A DNA stretch of 62,912 nt, taken from contig JAIVFJ010000336.1 in the NCBI GenBank assembly GCA_025765615.1, forward strand, positions 1 to 62,912, given 5' to 3'. The stretch is from Zopfochytrium polystomum (taxonomy: Eukaryota; Chytridiomycota; Chytridiomycetes; Chytridiales; Chytridiaceae). Position numbers and translations under genes: made by a program. Within the stretch, counting starts at the first letter, position 1. Each line of letters opens with the position of its first letter. Below are positions 1-11,659 of the stretch, one piece after another. The notes beneath the pieces were generated by a model that worked only from the letters and a program-made list of their open reading frames with translations, was not told the origin of the DNA and did no database searches.

Positions 1-3000
1 AAGAAGAAAGACGATGAAGATTCTCCAGTTCTCCAGCCAGTTGACCGCGCTGAAATCGAAGAAGATCCGTCCATCACGCCAGAGGTTTTGAAGGGAGAAG
101 GGCTGAAGCTCATTCGCCTGTATCAACGACATTTCCCTGAGTTGGTTACAGAATCGAGGTTCGATTATGGAAAGCTGATTCCGGCGGACCTCACTTCTTT
201 GAGCGAAGAAATGCAAGAAAATGTTCTCGGTCTGCTTCTGGAACTGAAGGATTTCAAATGGTGGAATCACCCAGGTAAACTTGTATGATCAAGCTGTCAA
301 TCTAACATCAATTTAGCTGGAAGCAACCAATCTCATCTATACTCAATCCTTCGGCATCATGTCTCTGCGGAGAGTCCCGCGATGGCAGCATTGTCGAAGA
401 AGCTTATTATTCACTTTTTGACTAACTCGATCTTGTTTGAATCGCGCGACGAGGAGCTGGAATGTTGGTTTTTGGCAATTCATTTAATCCTCGATTCTTT
501 GCCCCTCCCCGCGAGGCAAATCCACCGCCCCGGTTCTGAAACTTGGCTGGACGAAGCTCTCTGTGCCGGACGCGTAACAGTGTTATAAGCTTGTTGACCG
601 TCTCCAAAAGTTGATGGAACAAGCCACGAAAACATGGACCGACCGCGAGAAACAATCTGTGATTCACTTCAACGAAACGCGGGTGCAGTGGCTCTCGCTG
701 GGTGGAAGGGAATTCGATGTCTCGTCTCTGGAGCTGTCATTCCCATTTGCCTCCAGCTTTTCATTTGCTGTTTGGGACGGAATAGCTGCAAGCTCAAGAA
801 ACATATGGCCGAGTTGTCAGCTGGCTGGCCCGAAAAGTTGATTCAAGCGTCCAAGTTTGTGTTTTTTGCAATGTCTAAGACACTCAATGACATAAACGGA
901 GTCGATTTTGGAGCAAGGATTGTCTGCTTGTTTGGAAAGAGAAATAAAGACGAAAGCTAGCGTGTTCCTATCGCCGCGAGGCTATTGACCCATTTGCATA
1001 TGGCATTACAAAATCACTTGTTGCGTGGTGCGAGAATCTGTGTGTGTGGACTCACACACTTATTGAAATCACGCGAGAGCCTTTCAACGCCAAGGTGCTG
1101 TACTTTTTCCCGTCAACGAGCTGAACGAAGATTTGTGTTTGCAATCAGAAATTTTATTTTCGGATCCCCGAATTATTAAATCACTTCTCCCAATGCGGCA
1201 GCGGATTTGACCATCGCAAAAGGTGGGTCAGTGCTCTGTGCGCAGATTTGGCTACTATTTATAGACCTCTCACAGTTGATTGCCCATCAACTGGAGAAGG
1301 AATATCAAGAGATGTCCACCATTCTGATCACCGAATGTTTCATCAAACTCTTACTTCGACTATTTGACGGAGACTATCCTCACATTTGTCTTAGACACGG
1401 ACGAGAATTCGCTACCTCACTCGAACTACGTTGGCCGAATCTTTCACACTCTTGAGACCCTTACTTCGATGTCAAAAAGCCTTGACGAAATCGTCGAGGC
1501 ATTTTTGACTTCTCCCTCAAAAGCCGAGAATTTCCTTGTGATGCGACTTGCGGGAGAAGCTCTGAAGCCTGGCGCTTTCCCGTCAAGGTCAAGGGCTTTC
1601 CGAAAGCCGACATCTCTCTTGTACTGCCTTCCGGCAAGTTATTTCGCTCCTACCTGCGACCAACATGTCAGATGGTTATGTAAAGGTGATTTACAGCCAC
1701 CCTCTCTGCCGAAACCGTTTTTCGAAAAAGACGAAACTCTGATGCCAACGTTTGTACATAACGACCAAGGCAGCTCTCTGTTGGATATTTCCCTCTTTTT
1801 GACGAATCGCGTGTTACAAACTTATTCTCTGCAGTAACCAATACGTCTGTTCAATCGTTTTTCCTGGCTCGTCCCCGATTCATTTGTTGTCAGCTTTCCG
1901 AAAGGGAGCTTCATCAGATCTTGCGACACTAGCAGCTTTCACAGTCAAACCCAGCCTTCTCCTCTTTCAAATCACTATCCGCCTTTGGAACAATTTCGTC
2001 CAACCCTTCTATACAAGTTCTCGACGAAATCAAGTCTGATATTGTGACTGGAGCGGACGTTAGTGCGACGACCGCTTCCCTCAACGTCGCAGTGGTGACA
2101 AAGATTCTATCCGAAAATGCATTTGCTGGGCTGCGAGAAGCTGTGCGCGGCTGAAATGCTAAAGTCATTGACATCGGCTGAGCTGAGTCGCCCTGCCGAG
2201 GTGTGCAGCGCTTTGAAAATCTATTGGGAAGCCCTCTGTGTCGTCTTTGATGCCGTGCCAGGATCGGCGGACGGGTCACAGAAATTCTGCCAAACTCGCT
2301 GGAATGACTATAAGGGTGCTGCGACTGTATATTAAATCGAAGAAGCGATTTGCGTTTACTGGGCAGGAGTTGAATGAGGAGACAACGTTTGGCTTCCTCA
2401 TTGAGCAAATATCCCTGTTAATTCAGTGGTTCAAAACTCAACGATGATGCAACTCAACTCTTTTTGGAACTCGACGGGGAAGAGGATACCCTGATTGCCT
2501 TCTTTGTGTCTTGCCTTAAGTACCGATTCCAAGACCCCCCGTGCAATACAATTGTTGGTCTCGCTATTGGAACTACTTTACAACGAAAAAGTAAGTGATA
2601 TTCGGAGAAAATGACAATCTGCTAAACCACAAGGCAGTCCAAACAGCCGTCACTTTCATTGGGCGATCTTTTGGACATGATCGTATCAACACTCGCAATT
2701 CCCTCTCCTCGATTCAACCTCCAAAAGTGGAGAGGCCAAGCAAACCTTTCGCAAAGCTTGAGAAATCCACCCACGCGTCCATTCGATTAAGCGTGATCCA
2801 TCTTTTACATAGGGTAATGGCAATCGATCTGCAAGGTGCTGCCGTAACGAGCTCCTCTCTACATTGGTGCAAGTTTTTGAAGGAACTCGCGTCGACGCTG
2901 ATCGGGAAATTTTAAAAATCCTCCATCTGTACGAAGAGGAAAGCAGAGATCAGCGTTGCTGCGTCTCTATTCAAGTGGCAAGGATTCAAGGCCCTCACTG

Positions 3001-5420
3001 AAGATGCAGTTGCCGAGGACGGCACCCCCTGCGCTTCCTGCAGCTGGCGCAACGGCCATTATCGCACCTTATTCAGCATCACAGGCATTGAAATCCATCG
3101 ACACTGTGTGCGCCGCTAGAACGCTGCACTGGTTCCCTGATGATGAGAGATACTCCACTGACTCAGAATCAGCTTGCCTGTATGACCACGAATTTATAAT
3201 TCCATTTGTCGCGACTGCCATTCTACGGGCCGGCAGATCGCTCCGTCTGCGAACATTGGTCGAAGAGCGGTGGCCTTTCAATTGCGTAATGGCTTTGTCA
3301 AGTGAAGATGTGTCCATACGCCGGGCGGGATACTTTGTTCTAGATCACGCTTACGTGAACATTATGGTCAGTGCTTTCTGCCTGCGTTCAAGTGGTTTGA
3401 ACTCCTTCTTTTCGTTGTCAGAATTCAATGTTCTTCGTAGAAGTGGATCAAGTTCTTCTCCTCCTTGATGCTCTTAGAATGTCGTCACAGAACGCAGCGA
3501 GAAACGATTTTCAACGGATTCCCACAATCATTTGCCTTTTCATCGCACAGGTTTAGACATCATGATTCGCCCGGACCATCTCCTTTACCCATATATCAAT
3601 CGATTTTTGCTTCAGAGGATGTTGCTTGACTTGAAGGTTTTGTGTGGAAAGCAACAAGCAGTTATCCGAACTTGGAACTGAAAGAGTTTTAGGATATCCC
3701 GCTTTTTCTTCGACTTGTTCAATTCATCATCCGACAACCAGCCGAAGAGAAAGGGCCTGGATACTTCAGCTTGTTGCGAGCGGCTTGCGAACTTATTCGG
3801 TATAGACTGTTTCTCAAGTACACGTGCCATTTGACTGATCTGAATTAGGATTACCGTTCTTACAAACGGCGGCATGTGTTCGAGTTGTTAATGAGCTACT
3901 TCAACTTTCCACTGGCCGATTCATGGGGTCGCAAGTCTGTGATTCAGGTTAGTAACGTGTTCCATATGATTTCAAGACTCCGTCCAACGTCTCAAAAGGC
4001 AACGTTCACAGCTGCGATAACCGCGCGAGTAGAATTCCTCAAGTTCTCTCTGATCTGATTCAGACAAAGGGCCTTCTACACGTTTTTGGCGAACTGCGTC
4101 TCCAATAGCTCTCTTGACGATCGAAAAACGATCTCGTGCTTGCGATCCCCACGCCTTACACTAGTTATATTCCGACGTGGGCGAATTGCCTGGTGAACTT
4201 GGGATGGAGAACGGTTGGACAAGTGTCGGGTACACATTGTTCTCCGCGTTCGAAGATTTGGCTGTTTCAACTGGCCGCCGCGTTGTCCTGGTTGGGCAGC
4301 AAGTTTTGAAGGAGGAGGCGGCGGCCACAGCGCCCAGCTCGTGGGCCGATTTGGGCGCTTACCTGGCTGCCACGTTGACCATGGAAGTGCTCGAAGTTCA
4401 AAACCGTTCAATCTCAAAGTCCAAAGCAAAGTGTTCGTCCACACTGCCAAAGTCCGGTTGGTCGCTGGTGTCGACAACGAGCGCCATTTGCAGTCTCCCT
4501 CAAATGAGATCCCTGAGTTTCGATGAGCTCGACGATAGGGATAGCGAGCATCCCATTGACAAACTTTAGTCTCGCTGATATCTTTGCCCTTCCGCCTCCC
4601 AATGCTCAAGCTTTTCAGGCCCTCGCGCAGCGGCTCTTCAACAAGACGTTGGCGTCGGCAGCAGTGCTTCTTGGGCCGCCAACCCCTTTGCGACCTCATT
4701 CTCCCGGCCACCACCCGACCAAAAAACCTCCACCGCACCTACTCCTCTCCCGGTGGTTGCTGGAACGCTTTGATCGATCCTCATCCGCCTGGACCGACGC
4801 CACCCAGGGCGGTCAGTCACTGCTGCTCGGCGCACTCAAGCTGGTCGGCGGCCTGCCGGCCGGGGGCAACTCCATTTTCTCGAACCACAGGGGCTGGCAT
4901 GGTTCCTCCACCTCGCGTCGCAAGCACCGCGTGTGGACGACGCTCGGGACCAGGGGCGGCGGCCGCCGCAGCCGCGGCCGCGACCACCGCCTGCAAACCC
5001 GAGGAGATCGATTCCGCGGTTCTCAGCGCGTTTGTGCGGCTGTGGCAGGCGCGCGGCGGCGGAGACGGCGGGAGCGGTTCAAGCTCGCCGGCGGACGCGC
5101 TCTTTGCTGGAATCGTTGAGCTGCACACGGCGGCGACTGCGGCACGGACGGGCGGAGTTAACAGCGGTGTTGTGATGCAGACTGCGTTGCTCGTTGCCCG
5201 GATGGTCACATCGTTGCAGAGGAACAAAGCAGATCCGAGTGCGGACCACGCGCGGACGGTGGAAAGCGTGTTGTACTCCAAGGACTTGTGGTTGTTGTAC
5301 ATTCAGTCATTGCCAGCTGGCTCCCAATCGGGTGAGCTTGCCAGGCTGCTGGAAGAGTTTGTCGCAGAGCAGTGGGGTGTTTCTTCAAAGCGAACGCGTT
5401 TAGCACGTGGGACAAAATAA
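1..5420 (+). CDS. URB1: URB1/Npa1 (nucleolar pre-ribosomal-associated protein 1), 3' part, multi-exon
   Basis: The 5' end lies outside the window. Coding exons are separated by short introns, the first being GTAAAC after codon 91 to TTTAG near 316. An early exon reads FDYGKLIPADL and KWWNHPG. Around 3180-3365 the protein reads YDHEFIIPF and then ALSSEDVSIRRAGYFVLDHA, which matches the NopRA1 region of URB1 proteins. Further exons near 3560-3900 give RPDHLLYPYINRFLLQR, DIPLFLRL and YKRRHVFELLMSY, also family hallmarks. In yeast Urb1/Npa1 is a nucleolar protein needed early in 60S subunit assembly. The last coding stretch (about 4950-5420) is Ala/Gly-rich and then helical, ending ARGTK. Exon joins between about 4080 and 4950 are not resolved and several frames are open there. 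The identity rests on the NopRA1-like block; the N-terminal half is missing. Confidence 0.85.
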
Positions 5421-6119
5421 TGAGGTGGAGGATTTGTTGTTATCAATATGATGAATAGAGACAATCACCGTAAACTGCGGCAACTGTTGGACTCGCGACA
5501 TTTTATTGGGCATCGTCTTGTCGCTCACCATAACGCTCGAATTTGTCACGGGTGGATCGAGCTGCAAAATTATCTTGACTCTTGTTCCCCAGTGCCAAGC
5601 TCACGAAGCCCAAGAAAAGCGTGAAAAATTAATTCAAGAAGAGAGCGGGGCGGTGTTCTGCTTTTGCTGTTCGCTCGCCTTCAAAGCATGTTCTTCTAAG
5701 CTTCACCACCACAAACGCTTCTGAACAGAGCACATTGCGGTAAAAATCCGCGCTCAGTTTTTTTCATAGAATGACGCTCGCTTTTGAGTCATTCCCTCTG
5801 CAATTTTTTTTCGCACATAAGTAAAAATGAACGTTGAAGGTCGCTTCACGCCCGATAACGCCCAAGTTGGACCCTCGGCAGACCTGGAAGTGTCTCTCCC
5901 ACGCAAAGAAAAACCACCCGGCGAACGCTGGTTGTTGGCGTCGTTACTTGCGCCATTCCTTCGCCGTTTCGCTCATTTGCGCCATTGTTTGCTGGACTCG
6001 AGCAGTTTATGGAAAGTGGTCTTGCGATGTGCCGTACACGTTCCTTTTTATTTGCATCCGCCCAGATGGCACAAAACGTAGAGAAGGAAAAAGTTGGCTG
6101 CGACAACGGCCCGCATCCG
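5421..6119. other. Intergenic, convergent URB1 and DUF1772 copy A
   Basis: I see no conserved coding sequence here. The stretch lies between the URB1 stop and the stop of the minus-strand DUF1772 gene, so it should hold both 3' UTRs. A T-rich run near 5759-5820 could serve 3'-end formation, but no terminator can be named. Confidence 0.5.
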
Positions 6120-6765
6120 TCAGTGGCCCTTCACGAGTTTGTAGATCATGTAGACGAACGCGGTAGTTGACACCACGCTCCGTGCTGCGTTCAACGTTTC
6201 CAAAGCAAAAAAAGAACATAATGAGCAAACACTCAACGAGAGAACACAAGGGCGAAAGGTCGCTAAAAAAAAAAACACGCTCACCCCAATGGAGCCTGCC
6301 CCACGTCTGCAGCAGCGTCTTGCCCTGCTCGACGTCGCCCGAGGCGGCCACGCCGGGATCGGCGGGCTCGGGGAGTGCGAGCATCTTGTGGTTGATGGGG
6401 AGGATCCATCCCAGCGTCAGCGCCCAGATCGCCGTGCCGGCGCCGACGGGGATGAACCATTCGGGGTCCTCGGTGAGCACGCCGGCCGCTGTGCTAAGGA
6501 GGACGGCGGTGGCTGCGAGGCCGCCTTGCATTTTGCTTGCGGGGATGATAGTTGCCTAACCGATGATTGGGGTTGGGACAGTCGTGGGTTTGCGGGGAGG
6601 CGAAAGGAAGGACGAGATGGCGGATGAGGGACGGGGCGGGTGTCATCAGCTCGCCTTGAACAGTCGGATGCCCTGCGGAAGGTTCGCGAGCCTGCCCGGG
6701 TGCTCGATGGCGGAGATGTAGAGGGCGGCGCCGCTGAAGATGCCGAGCAACGAGGTTGCCGCGAC
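6120..6765 (-). CDS. DUF1772 (anthrone oxygenase-like) membrane protein, copy A
   Basis: Three exons are visible on the minus strand: 6765-6655, 6555-6285 and 6184-6120. Joined, they give a small hydrophobic protein with IEHPGRLANLPQGIRLFK, then DPEWFIPV, GWILPINHKMLALPE and WGRLHWARS, and a final membrane segment ending KLVKGH. This is the DUF1772 layout of about four membrane helices. Exons 2 and 3 are 271 and 65 nt, exactly as in copy B at 12386-13127, so the two are duplicates. Intron 1 starts with GC rather than GT (AAG|GCGAGC), while copy B has GT. No ATG joins exon 1 in frame; a CTACAG just upstream could be an acceptor for an unseen first exon, or the start has been lost. The enzymatic activity of this family member is unknown. 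Confidence 0.8.
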
Positions 6766-7195
6766 CTGTAGGCCTGTCTCTCTGTCTCTTTCTCACTCCT
6801 TTGCATTACAATCCATGCACTGAAAATGCTGTGTTTCACTCAAGGGACCAAAGTGTGCATCAGTGTCCCAATGTTGCTTTTCCTACTTTGAAGATTTGCC
6901 ACCAACCCAAAAGGACAAGTGAAGGGCGGAGGAGCGCCGCTCCCTTTCCTGGGGTTGTGGGGGACAGAGCCAACTAAAATGCTATTTCAGTTAATGATTT
7001 TACAAAGTCAATGGGCTGTTGTCTACATATCACTCAATGAGTTTTCACTCTCTATCTGTTTTTGGAGTCAACAGGCTGTTTGTATTTATCCCTCTGGATT
7101 CTGTGAGTACTTTGGAGCCAGTGCCAACGTGTCTGTAGCAGTCAACAGGCTGCCTGTCTTTCCGTTGCAGTCAGTGGGTTGCGCATGAGTGGCCA

Positions 7196-7310
7196 AAGGC
7201 TACGAGGGCGACACTCTGTTTGTCTGAGGTTGAGGGTTTGCCGGTGTGGCTGTGCTGCAACACGGCGACCTCTCCCTCTTTCTGTCCTTCTTTGTCTGAG
7301 TGTCAGTGGC
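7196..7310 (+). repeat. Dispersed repeat, copy 1
   Basis: This stretch aligns with 43826-43940 over about 110 bp, sharing GTTTGTCTGAGGTT, GTGGCTGTGCTGCAA and the following CGAC-CTCTC region. Similarity is diverged but ordered along the whole length. It belongs to an unnamed repeat family and codes for nothing recognisable. Confidence 0.6.
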
Positions 7311-7333
7311 TCATGGCATTAGCCCCGAGTGTA

Positions 7334-7436
7334 AACAGTCTACTCTGAGTGAGTGAGTGGAAGGAGCGAATGAAGTGGAGATGTGTGTTTGTGGGTGGTC
7401 CTTCTCCCCAACTTGGAGAGAAAGAGAAAAAAACTC
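7334..7436. repeat. 103-bp block shared with 41903-42002
   Basis: AACAGTCTACTCTGAGTGAG through GAGAAAAAAACTC is nearly identical to the block just left of the solo LTR at 42003. It is absent beside the LTR at 11366. The shared boundary with the LTR shows that block and LTR were copied together. Confidence 0.75.
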
Positions 7437-7743
7437 TGTTATGAATTATTGATACATAATGATGATATGCACGCTGTAATAGTTGCTAGGCAAGCGTGAC
7501 TGACACAGGGTAAAAACCTCTCCTATATTATCTGCTTGAGCAGAGGAGGAGGAAAACTGTTGACACTGGGTTTCCGTTCCACTTAATACTCAGAGTATTT
7601 GTCAGCAGTGCAAGCCAGCGCCCAGGTCTGCATTGGTGGTGGCTCGCTCTCCCATGGGCATTGTGAGAACGATAACTGACAGTCACAATAGGTTCAGGTC
7701 TGTCTTGTGCCTCTTGCTGCTAACCAGTCAGTTCCTCCTAACA
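7437..7743 (-). repeat. 3' LTR of the copia element
   Basis: It begins TGTTATGAATT and ends CCTAACA on the plus strand, so it has TG...CA termini on either strand. It is 307 bp and nearly identical to 11366-11659 and 42003-42293. Relative to the right LTR it carries an extra short AATGATGATATGC-like segment near its left end. Confidence 0.9.
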
Positions 7744-7752
7744 CCCCCCTGC
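7744..7752 (-). other. Polypurine tract (plus-strand primer) of the copia element
   Basis: On the minus strand GCAGGGGGG lies directly before the TGTTAGG start of the 3' LTR. This is the expected place and composition for a polypurine tract, and it confirms the LTR edge and the element's orientation. Confidence 0.75.
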
Positions 7753-7777
7753 ATGATGGCCATGGGTGTAGCACCCG

Positions 7778-9150
7778 TTATGCAAAGCATGCATAAGCGT
7801 CTGAGGCTTCGACCAAGAGGGTGTTCGAAAGGTTGGAGTGGGGTTGGAGGCCAAGTAGTGAGGTCAGTCGCTGGTGATGAGATGTCGAGAGTGGTTTTGT
7901 GAGAATGTCTGCGATCTGGTCGCTGGTTGGTACGTAGCGTACAGTGATCTCTACAGTGGCTACGCCTTGTTGGAGGAAATGAGCACATATGTCAATGTGT
8001 TTATGTGTGAGAGGGTTGAGCACTAGTTCAATTGCAGATTGATTGTCCTCGGGGATTGGTAGTGGCTGCTGTGCGGGGAGTTGCAACTCTGATAATACGG
8101 CTAGGAGCCATTGTGCTTCTTGGAAGGCTTCAGAAAGTGAGTAGTATTCTGCTTCTGTGGAGGATAGCGATACTTGATGTTGTTTGTGTGAGACCCAGAG
8201 ACAGCAGCGCCCATGAGGAAGAAGACATATCCAGTGCGCGATGTGCAGTCTCCAGGTTCGCACCCATAAGATGCATCAGTGTATGCAGCTGGTTCGAGGG
8301 TGTCATTTGTGAAGGGCCGTAGCGGCTTGTGGCCTTGCCTGTAGAATAATCCGTAGTCCCAGGTGCCTTGGAGGTAACAAAGCAGGCGGCGGAGTGCATT
8401 GCGATGGCACTGGCGTGGCTTCAGTTGGAACTGGGAGAGTACATTTGTTGCAAATGCAATATCTGGTTGAGTTTGTGTTGCGAGGTATTGAATTTTCATG
8501 AGTGTGGATCAATACCAGCTTGAGTCGCTCTCGCTGAGTTCGATTGACATTTCGTCATGCATAAAGGTGATAGACATTGGAGTTGATGCAATGTCAAGGT
8601 CGTCCCACATTTTCTCTTCAGTGAGTATTGTCCTGGTGTATTTGTCTAGGCCCATCCAAATCCCTTTGGTGTTGCGCTTGAGGTGGATGCAAATGCTTTA
8701 CTCAGCGCAAAAAGCATCCTCAATTTTTGCAACAAGAGCTGGGGTGTTGGCCATGACATTGATGTCGTCGACAAAGACAAAGATGATTTCAAACGTTTGT
8801 TGCTGAGAGTCTACTCGAAAGAAGAGGCAGGGCTCAGCAAGAGATTGATTGAAGTTGAGTTTCTCAACAATGAACTTGTGAAGGGTCAGGAACCAGTTTT
8901 GTCCAGATTGATGGAGTCCATAGAGGCTCTTGAAGAGTTTGCAGAATAGTTTCTTTCCATCTGGAGTGAATCGCTTGTGACCTTTTGGTGGATGCATGTA
9001 GATGACTTCTTTGAGAAAAGCGTACAGGGAGGCTGTGTTGACATCCATGGTGTGGTATTTGAGGTCAAAAGCAAGACTGATTGCAATGAGCCGACAGGAG
9101 AAAAGGTGTCTGTGTAGTTGATGCCTTTGCGTTGACAGCTCCAGAATCAA
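7778..9150 (-). pseudogene. copia reverse transcriptase and RNase H, frame-broken
   Basis: Reading leftwards from 9150, the RT shows MDVNTASLYAFLKEVIYMHP, then KLFKSLYGLHQSGQNW and FVFVDDINVMAN, where VDD is the catalytic pair (YVDD in most copia RTs). The connection region follows with IWMGLDKYTRTIL (about 8640) and YLATQTQPDIAFATNVLSQF (about 8480). RNase H then shows YTDASYGCEPGDCTSRTGY, LSSTEAEYYSLSEAFQEAQW, EDNQSAIEL and YVPTSDQIADILTKPLS. At least two frame changes separate these blocks, and there is a stop after the RT palm. The family is certain; function is lost. Confidence 0.9.
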
Positions 9151-9234
9151 TCATGTACAGAAGAGAGGCTATGCCTGTGTGTGACGCGCTCACTGTTGCA
9201 GTGTTCACAAAGAAATAGAAGCAAGAGGGACCGT

Positions 9235-10131
9235 TTATTTGAGAAGAAGAAGAAACAAAGGGCTTCCTGTAGCAGGTTGAGGGTGAAATCCAGAGAAAGG
9301 AACAAGAGTTGCTTCCAGTACAGCCACAGTTGCTGAGGCTGAAGCATGGTTTGGTTGAGCTGGTGTGAAGTGCTGCGCTTGGAGCCTGGCTGAGATGGCA
9401 TTGGCTTGGCGCATGTGCAGGCAGTGCTCAGCCTTGTGTGAGTGTGCGTTGGTGGCCAAGCTTGGAATCTCTGCACAGAACTTGCACCCAGTGCCTTCAA
9501 CTCTTCCAAGATGTTGATGGATTGATGTAGCCTTTGGCTCTAGCCTATGGGTGACTCCTGGCTTGCAGCGGTCACGACAGTCCCTTTCCATGTGGTGAAT
9601 GTATGCCTTGTGGTAACCACACCAGTAGCGTGGCCTATCCCCACAACAAGGGGAGTGAGAGCGGTTGTGGTTGTCATTGATGTTGCAACTCCTGTTGTCA
9701 TTGTTCCTGTAGTTGCTTCCTTGGCGATAGTTTTGTTCTGCTCGCTCAAGGTCTTTGCAACCTCCTTGGATGTGGTCACTTTGGTGGCGTCTATCTTCGC
9801 AGTTGTCATGGTTGTCATGGTGGTTGTTGCCCACTTGACGCCAGTTGCAGTTGTTGCAGCAGTTCCTGCAGTCTCCTCTTCATCTGCTTCAAGGGCAGTT
9901 AAGACAGCAGTAAGCTCATCCATGATATTCTGTAGAGGCGTCATTGTTTCAAAGTGCTGCCACAAATGGTTCAAAACGACTATGAGCTGAGCTGTGTGTG
10001 AGGTCTGTGTGCAGTTTGCTCTGCAGTTTGCGTACAAACTCATCAAGTCTGTTCTGGCTATGACCTTGGATGAATAGTCGCTGAAGTTCCTCAATCTCAC
10101 GCACATTAGAATTCAGATCGTGGAAACGCAA
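9235..10131 (-). pseudogene. copia gag with zinc knuckle, frame-broken
   Basis: The upstream part (10131-9900) encodes a helical gag-like segment with REIEELQRLFIQGHSQNRLD and LNHLWQHFETMTPLQNIMDE. A Thr/Asn-rich linker follows, and then, in another frame, a knuckle YWCGYHKAYIHHMERDCRDR at about 9627-9570 (C-x2-H-x5-H-x4-C). This resembles the modified knuckle of some copia gag proteins. No aspartic protease motif or HHCC integrase zinc finger follows before RT begins at about 9150. Confidence 0.75.
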
Positions 10132-11365
10132 GGGGCTTTGAGTGTCTGTGCATAGCTGCAGCCCTGACCATCCGTTTTCAAAATCATCAATCGAGCTGGA
10201 TGGGCAGGCATTGTTGAATGTTCAGCGAATGGCCGCCACACAGTCTTGATGGAGGTGAATGTTGCAGCAGAGCTCAAACAAATGCGAGGTCTCTGGAAGC
10301 CTGATCATCAAAGCTGACTGAGCTGTTTCATTCTCCTTGATGAAGGTGGCATGCATCTTCAGCACAGCATTCATGAACTCTGATTAAGTCAGTGACAGTT
10401 GCTTCGACAGCCATGACTGGTCCAGCATTAGCTTGCTCAGCGACAGTTGGTACATAGAGATAGTTCAGTGAGAGTGTTTCACCAGCCTTTGGCTTTGGTG
10501 TGCTGTGCCCACCATTTTGACAGTGCAACCAGAAACATCATCCGTCCCACTGATCCTTGGGTAGGTGTGTGACATACGTATGGTAGGCCTCCTCGTTGCA
10601 GAAAGGTCTCTCAAGAGGGAATAGGTCTGTCCGCGTTAGGTCCTGAATTCCCTTTCACCAATAACCTTGATCTGAAGGTTGCTAATAAAGTCATTGAATT
10701 CTGTCAGTGTCTTGACAGTGAACATGCCAACAAACAAGTTTAGGTTGGACGACATTGTGTTGCGTGTAGTGATGATTCTGTTGCAGGAGAAAACCAGTAG
10801 CTGGAAAAATTTGGAGTTGCTCCGCAGTGTGGTGGTGACAAATGGAGACTCTAGGAGTTGTTTGATGCTGTACTTGATGGAGAAATGGTCCAGAATAGAA
10901 GATGTGTGTTGCACACAATGCTTGTTGCAAGCTGATTGACGGATGGAAAATTCTGAAATCAGAGTAGCAGGTTGGCACTATTGAATAGCAACTGTGTGCT
11001 GAATTTCAGGCGGAGGATTGAAGTTTTGGTGGTGTTTTCCTTTGGAGAGTGTAGGAGAGCGGAATAGAGAGAACTTAGAGCAATTTGGTGTCCAGCTGGG
11101 TGACTTGTCACACAAGAAAGGACAAAATTGTGGTTGGAGGTAGTAGTTCGACTTTTTGGACCCCCTTATCAAAAATCTCTTGTAGCTCCTGCTGTGGGCG
11201 TTGTGGTGGGGCGCGTTAGGTATCAACGGAAAGAGCAGAAGCAGGAAAATACGGCTGTGCAAGGGCGTCCTCTGATTGCTTCTCCCTGTTGCGACGATGT
11301 CACTCAAAGTTGAGGAAGCGTTTTTGACTTTGGACGCCAATCAAATTCCGTCGAGACAACGTAGA
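10132..11365 (-). other. copia leader and N-terminal gag region, no intact frame
   Basis: This 1.2 kb lies between the 5' LTR and the recognisable gag. Short open stretches exist, but none is conserved enough to name. The bases next to the LTR (minus strand TCTACGTTGTCTCGACGG) should include the primer binding site; I could not match them to a tRNA 3' end. Confidence 0.5.
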
Positions 11366-11659
11366 TGTTATGAATTATTGATATACACGCTGTAATAGTT
11401 GCTAGGCAAGCGTGACTGGCACAGGGTAAAAACCTCTCCTATATTATCTGCTTGAGCAGAGGAGGAGGAAAACTGTTGACACTGGGTTTCCGTTCCACTT
11501 AAGATTCAGAGTATTTGTCATCAGTGCAAGCCAGCGCCCAGGTCTGCATTGGTGGTGGCTCACTCTCCCATGGGCATTGTGAGAACGATAACTGACAGTC
11601 ACAATAGGTGCAGGTCCGTCTTGTGCAGCTTGCTGCTAACCAGTCAGTTCCACCTAACA
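11366..11659 (-). repeat. 5' LTR of the copia element
   Basis: It begins TGTTATGAATT and ends CACCTAACA, 294 bp. It is nearly identical to the left LTR, with scattered substitutions such as TCATCAG for TCAGCAG. The differences between the two LTRs imply that time has passed since insertion. Confidence 0.9.

Larger units (their letters stand above)
6766..7436. repeat. Intergenic stretch of repeated DNA left of the copia LTR
   Basis: No gene is seen. A short motif, GTCAACAGGCTG and variants, recurs near 7007, 7067 and 7140. The block 7196-7310 resembles 43826-43940, and 7334-7436 is nearly identical to 41903-42002. These shared blocks mark the stretch as old mobile-element DNA. Confidence 0.6.
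7437..11659 (-). mobile_element. Ty1/copia LTR retrotransposon, decayed and internally deleted
   Basis: Two direct LTRs (7437-7743 and 11366-11659) bound a 4.2 kb unit read from right to left. In transcription order it has a 5' LTR, a leader and gag with a zinc knuckle, reverse transcriptase, RNase H, a G-rich polypurine tract and the 3' LTR. Finding RT before RNase H with no integrase after them fits the copia order, in which integrase precedes RT. The RT begins within about 100 bp of the last gag-like sequence, so protease and integrase are missing. Frames are broken in several places. The 5-bp flanks (AACTC left, TCCCG right) do not match, so no target-site duplication is left. The element cannot act on its own. 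Confidence 0.9.

Noticed and set aside
4076..4738. Long minus-strand open frame within the URB1 region
   Set aside because: The translation is Arg-rich and without domains; the plus strand belongs to URB1.
9547..9990. Plus-strand Val-rich open frame opposite gag
   Set aside because: It is the complement of Thr/Asn-rich gag codons and looks hydrophobic only for that reason.
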